64,000 nt of DNA from Clostridia bacterium. Lineage in GTDB: Bacteria; Bacillota; Clostridia; Oscillospirales; CAG-272. Under the pieces are notes generated by a model, which did no database searches, was not told where the DNA came from, and was given only the letters and a program-made list of their open reading frames with translations. The translations under genes were made by a program, and so were the position numbers. Shown here in pieces: positions 36,487 through 45,238 of the stretch; position 1 is the first letter of the stretch; each line of letters begins with the position of its first letter. The DNA is taken from assembly GCA_017501545.1 (NCBI GenBank), contig JAFVWS010000004.1, positions 1-64,000 on the forward strand. The letters run 5' to 3'.

Positions 36487-39400
36487 ATGAAAAAGAAATT
36501 ATTATTTGTTCTTTTTGCGACTCTTTTGACATTTGTATTTGCGCTTTGTGTAAGCGCGGCAACAACTGTAACTCCAGCAAGTGATGAGCTTGGAGATTGT
36601 GTAATTAATGGAGAGGTGGTAGATGTGCCAGTTACACAGGGCATGTCCTATACCGTGCTTGATGAGGAGGCTAAAACTGTGGCGCTTTCCTCACGCGGTA
36701 GCACAGATAGTTTTACAGGCGCTGTTGTAATTCCATCTACAATTAAAATTGATGGTGTTGACTATACAGTTACTGTGACTAATCCAAGCGTGTTTGCAAG
36801 CACATCAATTACAAAGGCATATGTGCCAGACACAGTTGTAGAAATGAAGGGCGAAACCTGGGGAAACGACAATGGTACCTTTGCAAACTGCTTTTACCTT
36901 AGTGAGGTTTATATCGGTACAGGCATTAAGATTCTTGGTCGTTTTATATTTACAAGCATCGGCAAGAGCTCACCAGTTAAGGTATTTAACGTAGCTGGTC
37001 AGGTACAGGAGCTTGGCGAATATTGCTTTAACGCTGCTAACTTTGCAGATGACTGTCAAATCACCTTTGACTCCAGCGATATGAGAATAATTGGACCAAG
37101 AGTATTTGATAACGGCTCAAAGTCACTAAAGAGAATTGATTCCCACAAGCTTGAGTCTATCGGTGAAAGAGGCTTTGCATCCTCTAAGAGCCTTGAATAT
37201 ATCTTAATTCCTGAATATTGTACTGTTGGCTTGTACGCCTTTAATGGTACAGATAATCTCCAAACAGCTATAATTCTTTGTGCTGAGGACGAGGTTAAAG
37301 AGATTCCAAAGGAAATGTTCAGCTCAGGTACAAGCGGCTACAAAACTAATATTTATATTAGAGGTAGAGTATTAGCTACTGATTGGGCTGTTTTACCAGG
37401 CAGAGCCTTCAATATCTATATGGACTCATATGAAACTGCAAAATATTTTGCAGATTCAATTATGAAATATCAACACAACAGAATAGCAAATGGTACGTGG
37501 TATTTCTGTACTCCATACAATGATAGCTATTGCTTCTTAGCAAATAGTAGCTTTACTTTAACCGCAAAATCAGACGTAACTGAGCCACCACACGTAGCTA
37601 TTTATAACGTAGGCGTTGAAACACCAGCAACCTGTAACCAATATGCAGGTATCGGTGATATTTGTGAGGTTTGTGGTGTATACTTTAATCTAACGCAAAC
37701 AGGTAACGAGTATGACGAAAACGCCCATAACTACGTTTTCAAAAGCCATACTGATCCACAATGCATAGAAGCAGGTGTAGATGTTTATGAGTGTGTTTAT
37801 TGTAAGGAAACAAGAGAGGAAGTAATTCCTGCTTTGGGTCATGACTATCTACAGGAAATAGTTTCACCAACATGCTCACGTATTGGTTATACAAACAACG
37901 TGTGCAAGCGTTGTGATTATTCAAAAATCACAGATAAGGTAGACACTATTCCTCACAGCTACTTAGGTGAAAACATTGTCCTTGACGGAGTTAATGTTTC
38001 GTACGACACAATTTGTAAGTATTGTGGCGCACCCGGTGGCCGCACAGAAACAACACTTATAAACAAATGCTATATTGAGGGCTACGGCATTTTTGATGCA
38101 ACGCTTGAGTATCTAAGCATCTCGGCAGATGGAACAGTTACACCATCTAACGTAGCATTTGATAACGCAGTAATTTACTTCCCATCTTATGTTGAAATTG
38201 GTGGTAGCATAGTTGAAATTAAGACAATTTCGGGCTTTAAGGATAAATCAATAAAGAGTATTTATATACCAGATACAGTTACAAGAATTGCAAGTAACGC
38301 CTTTGAAAGAGTATATAATCTTAAAAATATTGTTGTTGGTAAGGGCGTTAGTGAGCTTGAATCATCTGTATTCAATATGAACAATCAAAATGTATATCTT
38401 GATGAGTTTATATTTACTGGCACAATTGAAAAGCTACAGACACGCTCTCTTGCACGTGTATGTGCTTCCTCAAGTAGTATTCCTTATCAGTTTAATACAC
38501 GCTTAACCTATGTAGGCGCTTATGTTTCTGTTAGCAACAGAGATGGCGGAAATATTTTAAGAGAGGTTTATATCACAAATGAATGTGATTTAAGCGAAAA
38601 ATTCGGCTTCAATGGTTCAAACGGCTTAAAGCGTGCATACATTGAGGGTGGTGCAACTGCTGAAACAGCTAAGGAGATTACTCAAGAGCTATTTAGTGGA
38701 GATGCAAATGGACTTGAAATTTTAGTTAAGGGCTACATAAAAGCAACAGGTCAGGCTGTGTTGCCAACCAGTGGTGCGCTTATATTCTTCAAAACTCTTG
38801 ACGAGGCTAAGTTCTTTGCCGCATCTGTAAATGCACAACCTATTAATGACAGAGCTACAAAATCCGGTTGGTATATTTGTGACGAATATTCAGAAAGCGA
38901 AACAAGAAGATTTATTATTGACAATTACACATCCGACCCAGAAACTCTCACCTTCAAAAGACAGGATGGAAATTATTTCTATCATGTAGGTGAGGTTACA
39001 GTAGAGGGCGCAACCTGTACACAGGGTGGTACAGAAACTGGTTCATGCTTCCTATGTGGCACTGTGCTTGCAACCTCAACCTCTGAGTCATTACCACACA
39101 ACTATGATGGCGGTGTATTTACATTGGTTCCAAACTGTCGCGAGTTAGGCACAGTAAAATATACCTGCCTTGACTGTGGCGATGAGGTTTATGTTACAAC
39201 AGGCTATGACCTAAGTGGTCACGTGCTTGATATCGTTTTGGATATAGTCTTCAAAAATGGATATTATGAAAAGGGCACACATATAAGAGAGTGCTCTGTA
39301 TGCCACGAGGTAATAGAGGAGGAAACATCATCCTTCCCAGTATTATTCACTTGCCTAGGCTACTCATTTGCAGAAAACGGCAATGGTGGAATTTCAATAG

Positions 39401-39759
39401 GCTATAACGTAAATAAGGATGCTATTTCAGAGTATGAAAGAATAACAGGTGTTGAGGTTTCATACGGCTTGTTTGCAGGCACAAAGGCTGGTCTTGGTAC
39501 AAATGACGTAATAGGCGAAAACGGCAAGGCTGTTGCTGGCGCAATAACAGCAGGATTTGATGGCAGTGAATATTCATATATGTTCATTAAAATGTTCGGC
39601 TTCAATGAAGATAACAAGGATACACTCTTTGCAATCGGCGCTTACGTGAAAATAGTAACGGCTGACAAAAAGGAGTATCATTACCTTCAAGCAGACGCAC
39701 CAAAGGACGATGAAAAATATTCGTTTGTCAGGTATAGCGACTTCGTAAAACAAGCATAA
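36487..39759 (+). CDS. Secreted LRR (BspA-type) protein 1 with shared C-terminal module (1090 aa)
   Basis: A Sec signal (KKKLLFVLFATLL, ending at CVSAA near residue 24) is followed by LRR_5-type repeats (about 80-320 and 560-800), interrupted and followed by Cys-rich segments with CxxC pairs and HxY/HxF tails (for example CEVCGVYF, CVYCKETREE, CKRCDYS, CLDCGDE). The last ~140 residues (from LFTCLGYS) form a module shared with the proteins at 41165 and 45239. No LPxTG or anchor is visible, so it is secreted or held non-covalently. Probably binds host or dietary glycans or proteins; ligand unknown. It is under the divergent AraC copy 1. Confidence 0.85.
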   Translation: MKKKLLFVLFATLLTFVFALCVSAATTVTPASDELGDCVINGEVVDVPVTQGMSYTVLDEEAKTVALSSRGSTDSFTGAVVIPSTIKIDGVDYTVTVTNPSVFASTSITKAYVPDTVVEMKGETWGNDNGTFANCFYLSEVYIGTGIKILGRFIFTSIGKSSPVKVFNVAGQVQELGEYCFNAANFADDCQITFDSSDMRIIGPRVFDNGSKSLKRIDSHKLESIGERGFASSKSLEYILIPEYCTVGLYAFNGTDNLQTAIILCAEDEVKEIPKEMFSSGTSGYKTNIYIRGRVLATDWAVLPGRAFNIYMDSYETAKYFADSIMKYQHNRIANGTWYFCTPYNDSYCFLANSSFTLTAKSDVTEPPHVAIYNVGVETPATCNQYAGIGDICEVCGVYFNLTQTGNEYDENAHNYVFKSHTDPQCIEAGVDVYECVYCKETREEVIPALGHDYLQEIVSPTCSRIGYTNNVCKRCDYSKITDKVDTIPHSYLGENIVLDGVNVSYDTICKYCGAPGGRTETTLINKCYIEGYGIFDATLEYLSISADGTVTPSNVAFDNAVIYFPSYVEIGGSIVEIKTISGFKDKSIKSIYIPDTVTRIASNAFERVYNLKNIVVGKGVSELESSVFNMNNQNVYLDEFIFTGTIEKLQTRSLARVCASSSSIPYQFNTRLTYVGAYVSVSNRDGGNILREVYITNECDLSEKFGFNGSNGLKRAYIEGGATAETAKEITQELFSGDANGLEILVKGYIKATGQAVLPTSGALIFFKTLDEAKFFAASVNAQPINDRATKSGWYICDEYSESETRRFIIDNYTSDPETLTFKRQDGNYFYHVGEVTVEGATCTQGGTETGSCFLCGTVLATSTSESLPHNYDGGVFTLVPNCRELGTVKYTCLDCGDEVYVTTGYDLSGHVLDIVLDIVFKNGYYEKGTHIRECSVCHEVIEEETSSFPVLFTCLGYSFAENGNGGISIGYNVNKDAISEYERITGVEVSYGLFAGTKAGLGTNDVIGENGKAVAGAITAGFDGSEYSYMFIKMFGFNEDNKDTLFAIGAYVKIVTADKKEYHYLQADAPKDDEKYSFVRYSDFVKQA

Positions 39760-39889
39760 AAGCAATAAAAACAGTGTGCGATGTTCTTAGCGGAGAATTA
39801 AAAAAACACTTCTAAGTGCGAGCATCGCATTTGACAGTTCAAACACTCTATGGGCTAAGCCCAAACCCATATTTACAAACAGAAAGAGA

Positions 39890-39932
39890 GAACAAAACGG
39901 TTTAATCGCCGAAATGTCCTCTCTTTTTTCTG
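39890..39932 (+). terminator. Probable terminator of secreted protein 1
   Basis: CAGAAAGAGAG (39890-39900) can pair with CTCTC-T6-CTG (39919-39932), with one extra T, across an 18-nt loop. A T run follows the stem. It lies in the repeat-rich gap before the GTGAAGTT array. Confidence 0.6.
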
Positions 39933-39934
39933 TT

Positions 39935-40079
39935 AGTGAAGTTTTCGCTGCCGCGAAAGTGAAGTTGCTATGCAGTGAAGTTTGCGCTACGCACAAGTGA
40001 AGTTAAGTTTGCCCATCACTTCGCCATCAGGCGAAACTTCACTCACAAAGTGAACTTCACTATCGAAGATAACTTCACT
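39935..40079. repeat. Array of AGTGAAGTT boxes, four direct and three inverted
   Basis: Direct copies at 39935, 39958, 39974 and 39996; inverted copies (AACTTCACT) at 40035, 40053 and 40071. The DNA between boxes is 7-14 nt, too short for CRISPR spacers, and several inserts are themselves small hairpins (for example TTCGC / GCGAA). The whole could fold as one large nested structure. Confidence 0.85.
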
Positions 40080-40099
40080 TGCCCGTAAGGGCAAACTTA

Positions 40100-40136
40100 G
40101 TTAGCGTGAATACTCCGTTAAGAGTATCACGCTAAC
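40100..40136. repeat. Long hairpin downstream of araC copy 2
   Basis: GTTAGCGTG-A-ATACTC (40100-40115) pairs with GAGTAT-CACGCTAAC (40122-40136); one A is bulged and the loop is 6 nt. There is no T run on either side, so a plain terminator is unlikely. Confidence 0.8.
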
Positions 40137-40154
40137 CCTGTGGCTGTTTGGCTA

Positions 40155-40991
40155 TTATTTGTTATTTTTTCTATACTCTTGAGGAGAGAGTCCCATATGC
40201 TTTTTAAATATTTTGCTAAAAAAGTACGGGTCATTATATCCGGACGACGCACCAACCGCACTAATTTCCATATCAGTGGTCAAGAGTAAGTCGCAGGCCC
40301 TGCCAAGCCTTAAATCAAGAATATATTCACTTGGCGTTTTTCCCATCTCCTTTGAAAACAGTGTTATGTATCTTGAATTGCTAAGCCCCTCTAACTGTGC
40401 AAGATAAGGAATCTTTATTTTTTCGGTGTAGTTTGCGTGAATATATTTAATAGAATTTTTAAATGTGCGATAGCCACTATTTCTTACACGCTCAACAGCT
40501 ATTGTAAGCAAAATTTCTTCCAAAAGACAAGCTAATGAATATTGCAAGAAAGGGGCTTTTGTTATATCCTTTTCAACCATTTTGTCAAATAATGATTTTA
40601 TTTTAGGAGAAAAATCACCTTCTAATATATATGGCTCTAAAGGAAATTCTAAATCGGTTAGAATTTTTTTCGCGTGCGAGCCGGTAAAATGCACGCATAA
40701 ATATTTTGAGGGTGGCTCTCCCCAATAGTGATATTTATACTTAGGTGGGTATAAAACGACGGCACCCTTGTTCAAATTAAAAACAGTATCATTTATTTTT
40801 GTATTAAAAACACCATCCGTGACATAGATTAAAAAATAATCATCTCGCCCGATGCTGTTATACGTATCATACGCAAATGGTTCAAGATTTGTAAAGCAGT
40901 CATTAACAAGGTTGACAACAAGTGGCGCATCATGTGACATTTTGCTTTTTGCATTTAATAATTCACTGTTTCTATAATAGTGTAGCTTCAT
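40155..40991 (-). CDS. AraC-family regulator, copy 2 (278 aa)
   Basis: It has the same architecture as copy 1: cupin-like sensor with GAVVLYPPKYKYHYWGEPPS and a C-terminal AraC helix-turn-helix (EMGKTPSEYILDLRLGRACDLL, GYNDPYFFSKIFKKHMGLSP). Identity to copy 1 is about three-quarters by eye, with most changes in the sensor N-terminus and around residues 115-135. The start is ATG 40991 with GAGGAG upstream. It is divergent from secreted protein 2, and the gap repeats the operator blocks of copy 1. The two regulators may therefore cross-bind each other's sites. Confidence 0.91.
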   Translation of the reverse strand: MKLHYYRNSELLNAKSKMSHDAPLVVNLVNDCFTNLEPFAYDTYNSIGRDDYFLIYVTDGVFNTKINDTVFNLNKGAVVLYPPKYKYHYWGEPPSKYLCVHFTGSHAKKILTDLEFPLEPYILEGDFSPKIKSLFDKMVEKDITKAPFLQYSLACLLEEILLTIAVERVRNSGYRTFKNSIKYIHANYTEKIKIPYLAQLEGLSNSRYITLFSKEMGKTPSEYILDLRLGRACDLLLTTDMEISAVGASSGYNDPYFFSKIFKKHMGLSPQEYRKNNK

Positions 40992-41023
40992 TTTCCAGCT
41001 CCTCTATTTGAATTTGTAATAAA

Positions 41024-41058
41024 ATAATACAAACACTCGATAAAATAATCTATTTACA
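41024..41058 (+). promoter_or_regulatory. Candidate AraC half-sites upstream of secreted protein 2
   Basis: ATAATACAAA (41024-41033) and ATAATCTATTTACA (41045-41058), 21 bp apart, match the copy-1 arrangement exactly while the DNA between differs. Confidence 0.72.
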
Positions 41059-41081
41059 ACTTCTTATAAATATTATAGAAT
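41053..41081 (+). promoter_or_regulatory. Promoter of secreted protein 2
   Basis: TTTACA (41053-41058), 17-bp spacer, TAGAAT (41076-41081); TTGTCAATA at 41094-41102 is at the same offset as in copy 1. Confidence 0.75.
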
Positions 41082-41164
41082 AAAAGTGCAGAGTTGTCAA
41101 TATTGTTGATTGCTTTAAAAACGATATTGATAAAAAACAACAAATTAATTTTAGGAGAATAGCA

Positions 41165-42928
41165 ATGAAAAGAAAGCTTATTTTGTCCGTGCTTGTGGCT
41201 ACTGTAGTTATGTGCCTTTTTGCCATTACTATAAGTGCAACAGCAATTGATACGGACACAACTGTGACTTTAAATGGTAGCTTTACAATGGTGGCAGAGG
41301 GTAGCGTTACAAACCCTACAGTAAATCTTTATGATGAGGACGGCTATGCACTCGTTTGGTATCTTAATACCGATAATATGCTCGTTAGCGACAGGGCGGT
41401 AAATCTTATTACTGTAACAAATAACAAGGCTAAGTTTAACGACGTGTCTAAGTTTTATGGTGGCTCACAGCAAAAGGGCGTTATTGTAGTTAACCTAAGA
41501 GATGATTTTGTTTCTGATGGTCTATCAACAATTGAGAAATTTGATTCAAATTTCCAATTCGGTTATTATGGCGCTAATAGGAATGTTCCAATTCAGTATT
41601 TTTATTTCCCAAAAACAGCAACTGAAATTATTGATAGAATGTTCCAAAATACTCAGCTAATTATTGCAGATATTGAGCCAGGCACACCTATTACACGTAT
41701 GGGTGTTCACGCAGTTGCACAGTCAAACCTAAAGGAGTTTTTCGTTCCTAACGATATTACAGCATTTGTAGAGCATGACGACGTTGGCGTTTTCCAAGAT
41801 ACAAAGCTTGAAAAAATCACCTTCGAGGAAGGCTCACAAATAACGGTTATTCCATATAGATGCTTTTATAACTGTAACAATCTAAAGGAGCTTGTTTTGC
41901 CAAACTCCGTTGAAGAAATACACTATAGGGCAATTCAGCTTACCCTATTTGATTCAAATGCTAAGCTTGAAAAGCTTGTTTTGGGTGCTAACTTTAAGGG
42001 CTTTTATGGTACAACTGGCGATAACTTCTATGTAAGAGGTGCAAAAAACGTAAAGGTATATCTCCCTGCAACCTTTAATGCAGATAACGTTGATGTATCA
42101 ACGGCGCATCAAACCTTTACCCTTTGCCCGGATGCAACCTTTTATTATTGTGGCACAGAGGAAGCGTGGGATGCTCTTGTTGCAAAGATTTCAGAGGGTA
42201 AAAACGGCGCAACAGGCACTGACTCTGGCGAAAATATCATAACTGCAAAAGCAAACGGCAAGGTTGTATTTAATTATAATCCTTGTGATGCCTTTTATAA
42301 TGGTGAGCACACGAAGGACCAAGAAAAGTCAAATGCTTGCGTTGAAATTTGCGCAAGATGTGGAAATATGACAATTAATCATAGCAATGAAGCAGAGCTT
42401 TCAACCTCTATATCATATGAAAGCTTTTTGGCAAATGGAGAAAAAATAACCAAATGCTTAAACGAGGGATGCTCATTAAATACAAATCCTACAGTTGAAA
42501 CCTTAGCTCCACTCTTTACCTGCCTTGGCTACTCATTTGCGGAAAACGGTAATGACGGAATTTCAATTGGCTTCTATTCAGATGATGAGGCAATTAAAAA
42601 TTACGAAACGCTTACAGGCGACAAGGTTTCATATGGTGTATTCGCAGGCACAAAGGCTGGTCTTGGTGCAAATGACGTAATAGGCGAGGACGGCAAGGCT
42701 GTTGCTGGTGCAATAACAGCAGGCTTTGATGGCAGTGAATATTCATATATGTTTATTAAAATGTTCGGCTTCAATGAAGATAACAAGGATACACTCTTTG
42801 CAATCGGCGCTTACGTTGAGGTATCAAGTGAGGAAGGAAAGAGCTATTCTTACTTACAAGAGGAAGCTCCAGCCGAGGGCGCAAAATATTCGTTTATCAA
42901 ATATAGTGACTTTATAAAAACAGCTTAA
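41165..42928 (+). CDS. Secreted LRR-type protein 2 with shared C-terminal module (587 aa)
   Basis: A Sec signal (KRKLILSVLVATVV, cleavage near ISATA, residue 27) precedes a beta-rich region and LRR_5-like repeats (about 120-290, with FFVPNDITAF and ELVLPNSVEEIHYRA). A Cys-rich segment (CVEICARCGNM, about 385-400) leads to the C-terminal ~140-residue module (from LFTCLGYS). The module's DNA is 167/173 identical to that of protein 1 (42644-42816 against 39475-39647), while the N-terminal parts are unrelated. It is divergent from AraC copy 2 and probably activated by it. No covalent anchor is seen. Confidence 0.85.
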   Translation: MKRKLILSVLVATVVMCLFAITISATAIDTDTTVTLNGSFTMVAEGSVTNPTVNLYDEDGYALVWYLNTDNMLVSDRAVNLITVTNNKAKFNDVSKFYGGSQQKGVIVVNLRDDFVSDGLSTIEKFDSNFQFGYYGANRNVPIQYFYFPKTATEIIDRMFQNTQLIIADIEPGTPITRMGVHAVAQSNLKEFFVPNDITAFVEHDDVGVFQDTKLEKITFEEGSQITVIPYRCFYNCNNLKELVLPNSVEEIHYRAIQLTLFDSNAKLEKLVLGANFKGFYGTTGDNFYVRGAKNVKVYLPATFNADNVDVSTAHQTFTLCPDATFYYCGTEEAWDALVAKISEGKNGATGTDSGENIITAKANGKVVFNYNPCDAFYNGEHTKDQEKSNACVEICARCGNMTINHSNEAELSTSISYESFLANGEKITKCLNEGCSLNTNPTVETLAPLFTCLGYSFAENGNDGISIGFYSDDEAIKNYETLTGDKVSYGVFAGTKAGLGANDVIGEDGKAVAGAITAGFDGSEYSYMFIKMFGFNEDNKDTLFAIGAYVEVSSEEGKSYSYLQEEAPAEGAKYSFIKYSDFIKTA

Positions 42929-42932
42929 TATA

Positions 42933-42961
42933 AAAAGGTAGGACGCGTGTCCTACCTTTTC
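42933..42961 (+). terminator. Terminator of secreted protein 2
   Basis: AAAAGGTAGGAC / GTCCTACCTTTT (42933-42944 and 42949-42960) with a GCGT loop. Confidence 0.9.
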
Positions 42962-42963
42962 TA

Positions 42964-42992
42964 TTGATTTTATAATTAATAAGTGGTATAAT
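42964..42992 (+). promoter_or_regulatory. Sigma-A promoter of the rhamnosidase gene
   Basis: TTGATT (42964-42969), 17-bp spacer, TATAAT (42987-42992). It begins immediately after the preceding terminator. The AraC blocks are absent. Confidence 0.8.
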
Positions 42993-43027
42993 TTTTTTAA
43001 AGTATTAGCCGAGAAAAGAGGAAAGCT

Positions 43028-45160
43028 ATGTTTGAAAATGCGAGCTGGATTGTGCATCCGGAAAATAAATTATATGAGCCAGTGTGCTTTTTAAAGGAAT
43101 TTAGCCCAAAAAAGCAGATAAAAAAGGCGACCTTAAATATAACCTCGCTCGGCTGTTATTACCCAAGCTTAAATGGTGAAAGGGTTGGCAGCTTTATCTT
43201 AGCCCCAGGCTTTACCTCACGTAAAAGGGTACAATATCAATCATATGACGTAACCAAAATGATAAGGGACGAAAACAAGCTTGAAATTTTAGTGGGTGAT
43301 GGCTGGTATAATGGAAAAATAAATTTTGTAGTTGCAAACAACGTGCCAAAATCACTTATTTGTCAGCTTGATATTATCTATACCGACAAAACAAAGGAAA
43401 CTATAGTATCAGATGGTAGCTGGCAAGCCACCAAGGACAAATTGCGCTTTGCCGAGCTATATGATGGCGAAATATACGATGCACTTTATAAGGACACACC
43501 AACTTGCGCACGTGTCCTTGACCACGACAAAAAAATAATAGTAAAGCAACAAGGCGTAAATGTAATTGAACAAGAAATATTAGATCCTGTGTCTATTTTT
43601 AAAGCGCCAAATGGCGACACCATTGTCGATTTCGGACAAAACCTAACAGGCTATTTTGAGTTTACAGTCAATGCCAAAGAGGGCGACAAGGTAGAATTTA
43701 CAGTTTGCGAGGAGCTTGATAAGGAAGGCAACTTTTATAACGAGAACTATCGTGATGCCAAGGCAAGATTTGAATATATTTGCAAAAATGGGGAAAACAC
43801 CTACAAGCCACGCCTTGCATTCTGGGGCTTTAGATATATTCGCGTAGATAGCTTTCCGTGCGAGATAAAGCAAGAAAACATAAAAGCAATAGTTGTCCAC
43901 TCGGACATTAGGCGCACAGGCTATCTTGACAGCTCAAGTGACCTACTTAATAAGCTGTTTTCAAATGTTATTTGGGGACAAAAGGGCAATTTCCTTGACG
44001 TGCCAACCGACTGTCCACAAAGGGACGAAAGGCAGGGCTGGACAGGCGATGCAACCGTCTTTTGTAAAACAGCCACCTATAACTACGACGTTGAAATCTT
44101 CTTTGAAAAATGGCTAACAGATTTAAAGCTTGACCAAGGAAAGAAGGGTAACATACCAAACATAATTCCACAAACCGTATGCTGGGACTGGTCAACTACG
44201 GAAAACACAGGTGCTGTTTGGGGTGATAGCGCAACTATAATCCCATACCAAATTTATAAAATGTATGGAAACGTAAAAATACTTAAAAAGCTATATGCCA
44301 CAATGCAAAGATACCTACGCTACATAGGTGCAAGCACCAAAAAAAGATACCTTTGGTATGGGTGTGAGCAGTTTGGTGACTGGCTTGGGCTTGATGCACC
44401 AAGTGGCAGCTATCGTGGCTCCTCAAACGAGGATTTCATTGCCTCAGTATTTTACTATAATTCCGTGAAAATTGTCGCAGACGTGTCTGAAATTTTAGGC
44501 AAGGACAGGGCAAAATACGACACGTTAGCCACTAAAATCCTTGAAAAGATAAGAAAAACCTTTAAGGAGTATAAAACTCAAACCGAGTGCACTCTCGCCT
44601 TGTATTTTAATATCACCGAGGACAAAAAAGCAGTAGCTAAGCACTTAAATGATATGATAAAGGCAAACGGCACCAAGCTACAAACTGGCTTTGTTGGCAC
44701 ACCGTTTTTACTACACGCGCTTTCACAAAATGGCTACACCGAAACAGCGTATGATTTATTGCTCAGCGAACAGTTCCCATCTTGGCTATATTCAGTTAAG
44801 CAGGGGGCAACCACCATTTGGGAGCACTGGGATGGCAAAAACGAAAAGGGTGAGTTTTGGTCAAAGAATATGAACTCGTTTAACCACTATGCCTATGGCT
44901 CAGTTGCTGACTGGGTATACGAGGAGGCGTGTGGCATTAAGCCAAAGACCCCAGCCTTTGGCGAGGTAATAATCGCACCGAAGCCAACTGACAAGCTTGA
45001 CTATCTAAGCGCCACCGTTTATACTCGTGGGGGCAAAATTTTCTCAAAGTGGTACCATCAAAATGGTAAAATCAAATATGAGATTGAAACTCCCGTCAAA
45101 TCAACGATTGTAATTGACGGTAAGGAATATTCAGTAGGAAAGGGTAAGTATCATTTTTAA
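43028..45160 (+). CDS. Alpha-L-rhamnosidase, GH78 family (710 aa)
   Basis: Hydrolyses terminal alpha-L-rhamnose from plant or microbial glycans. The N-terminal rhamnosidase carbohydrate-binding region (SLGCYYPSLNGERVG) is followed by the (alpha/alpha)6 catalytic domain with the signature DVPTDCPQRDERQGWTGDA (about residues 325-343), which carries catalytic acidic residues, and NSFNHYAYGSVADW near 616-629. There is no signal peptide, so it acts on imported oligosaccharides or glycosides. No rhamnose kinase, isomerase or sugar transporter is adjacent. Its presence between secreted LRR proteins supports a glycan-use role for this region. Confidence 0.93.
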   Translation: MFENASWIVHPENKLYEPVCFLKEFSPKKQIKKATLNITSLGCYYPSLNGERVGSFILAPGFTSRKRVQYQSYDVTKMIRDENKLEILVGDGWYNGKINFVVANNVPKSLICQLDIIYTDKTKETIVSDGSWQATKDKLRFAELYDGEIYDALYKDTPTCARVLDHDKKIIVKQQGVNVIEQEILDPVSIFKAPNGDTIVDFGQNLTGYFEFTVNAKEGDKVEFTVCEELDKEGNFYNENYRDAKARFEYICKNGENTYKPRLAFWGFRYIRVDSFPCEIKQENIKAIVVHSDIRRTGYLDSSSDLLNKLFSNVIWGQKGNFLDVPTDCPQRDERQGWTGDATVFCKTATYNYDVEIFFEKWLTDLKLDQGKKGNIPNIIPQTVCWDWSTTENTGAVWGDSATIIPYQIYKMYGNVKILKKLYATMQRYLRYIGASTKKRYLWYGCEQFGDWLGLDAPSGSYRGSSNEDFIASVFYYNSVKIVADVSEILGKDRAKYDTLATKILEKIRKTFKEYKTQTECTLALYFNITEDKKAVAKHLNDMIKANGTKLQTGFVGTPFLLHALSQNGYTETAYDLLLSEQFPSWLYSVKQGATTIWEHWDGKNEKGEFWSKNMNSFNHYAYGSVADWVYEEACGIKPKTPAFGEVIIAPKPTDKLDYLSATVYTRGGKIFSKWYHQNGKIKYEIETPVKSTIVIDGKEYSVGKGKYHF

Positions 45161-45168
45161 TTTAATAG

Positions 45169-45197
45169 TTGTAAATGTTATTTCTTTATGCTATAAT
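45169..45197 (+). promoter_or_regulatory. Sigma-A promoter of secreted protein 3
   Basis: TTGTAA (45169-45174), 17-bp spacer, TATAAT (45192-45197). No AraC-type blocks are visible. Confidence 0.72.
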
Positions 45198-45238
45198 GAT
45201 ATAAATATAATCATCAATCTGAATTCAAGGAGGATTTT

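Larger units (their letters stand above)
39760..40154. other. 395-bp intergenic region rich in inverted repeats
   Basis: No gene is seen. From left to right it holds TGCGATG / CATCGCA (39777-39783 and 39823-39829), a GGGCTAAGCCC palindrome near 39851, the terminator at 39890-39932, an array of AGTGAAGTT boxes in both orientations (39935-40079), and a long hairpin (40100-40136). Confidence 0.85.

Noticed and set aside
39935-40079. Possible CRISPR array
   Set aside because: Repeats are 9 bp and occur in both orientations; inserts are 7-14 nt, and there are no cas genes.
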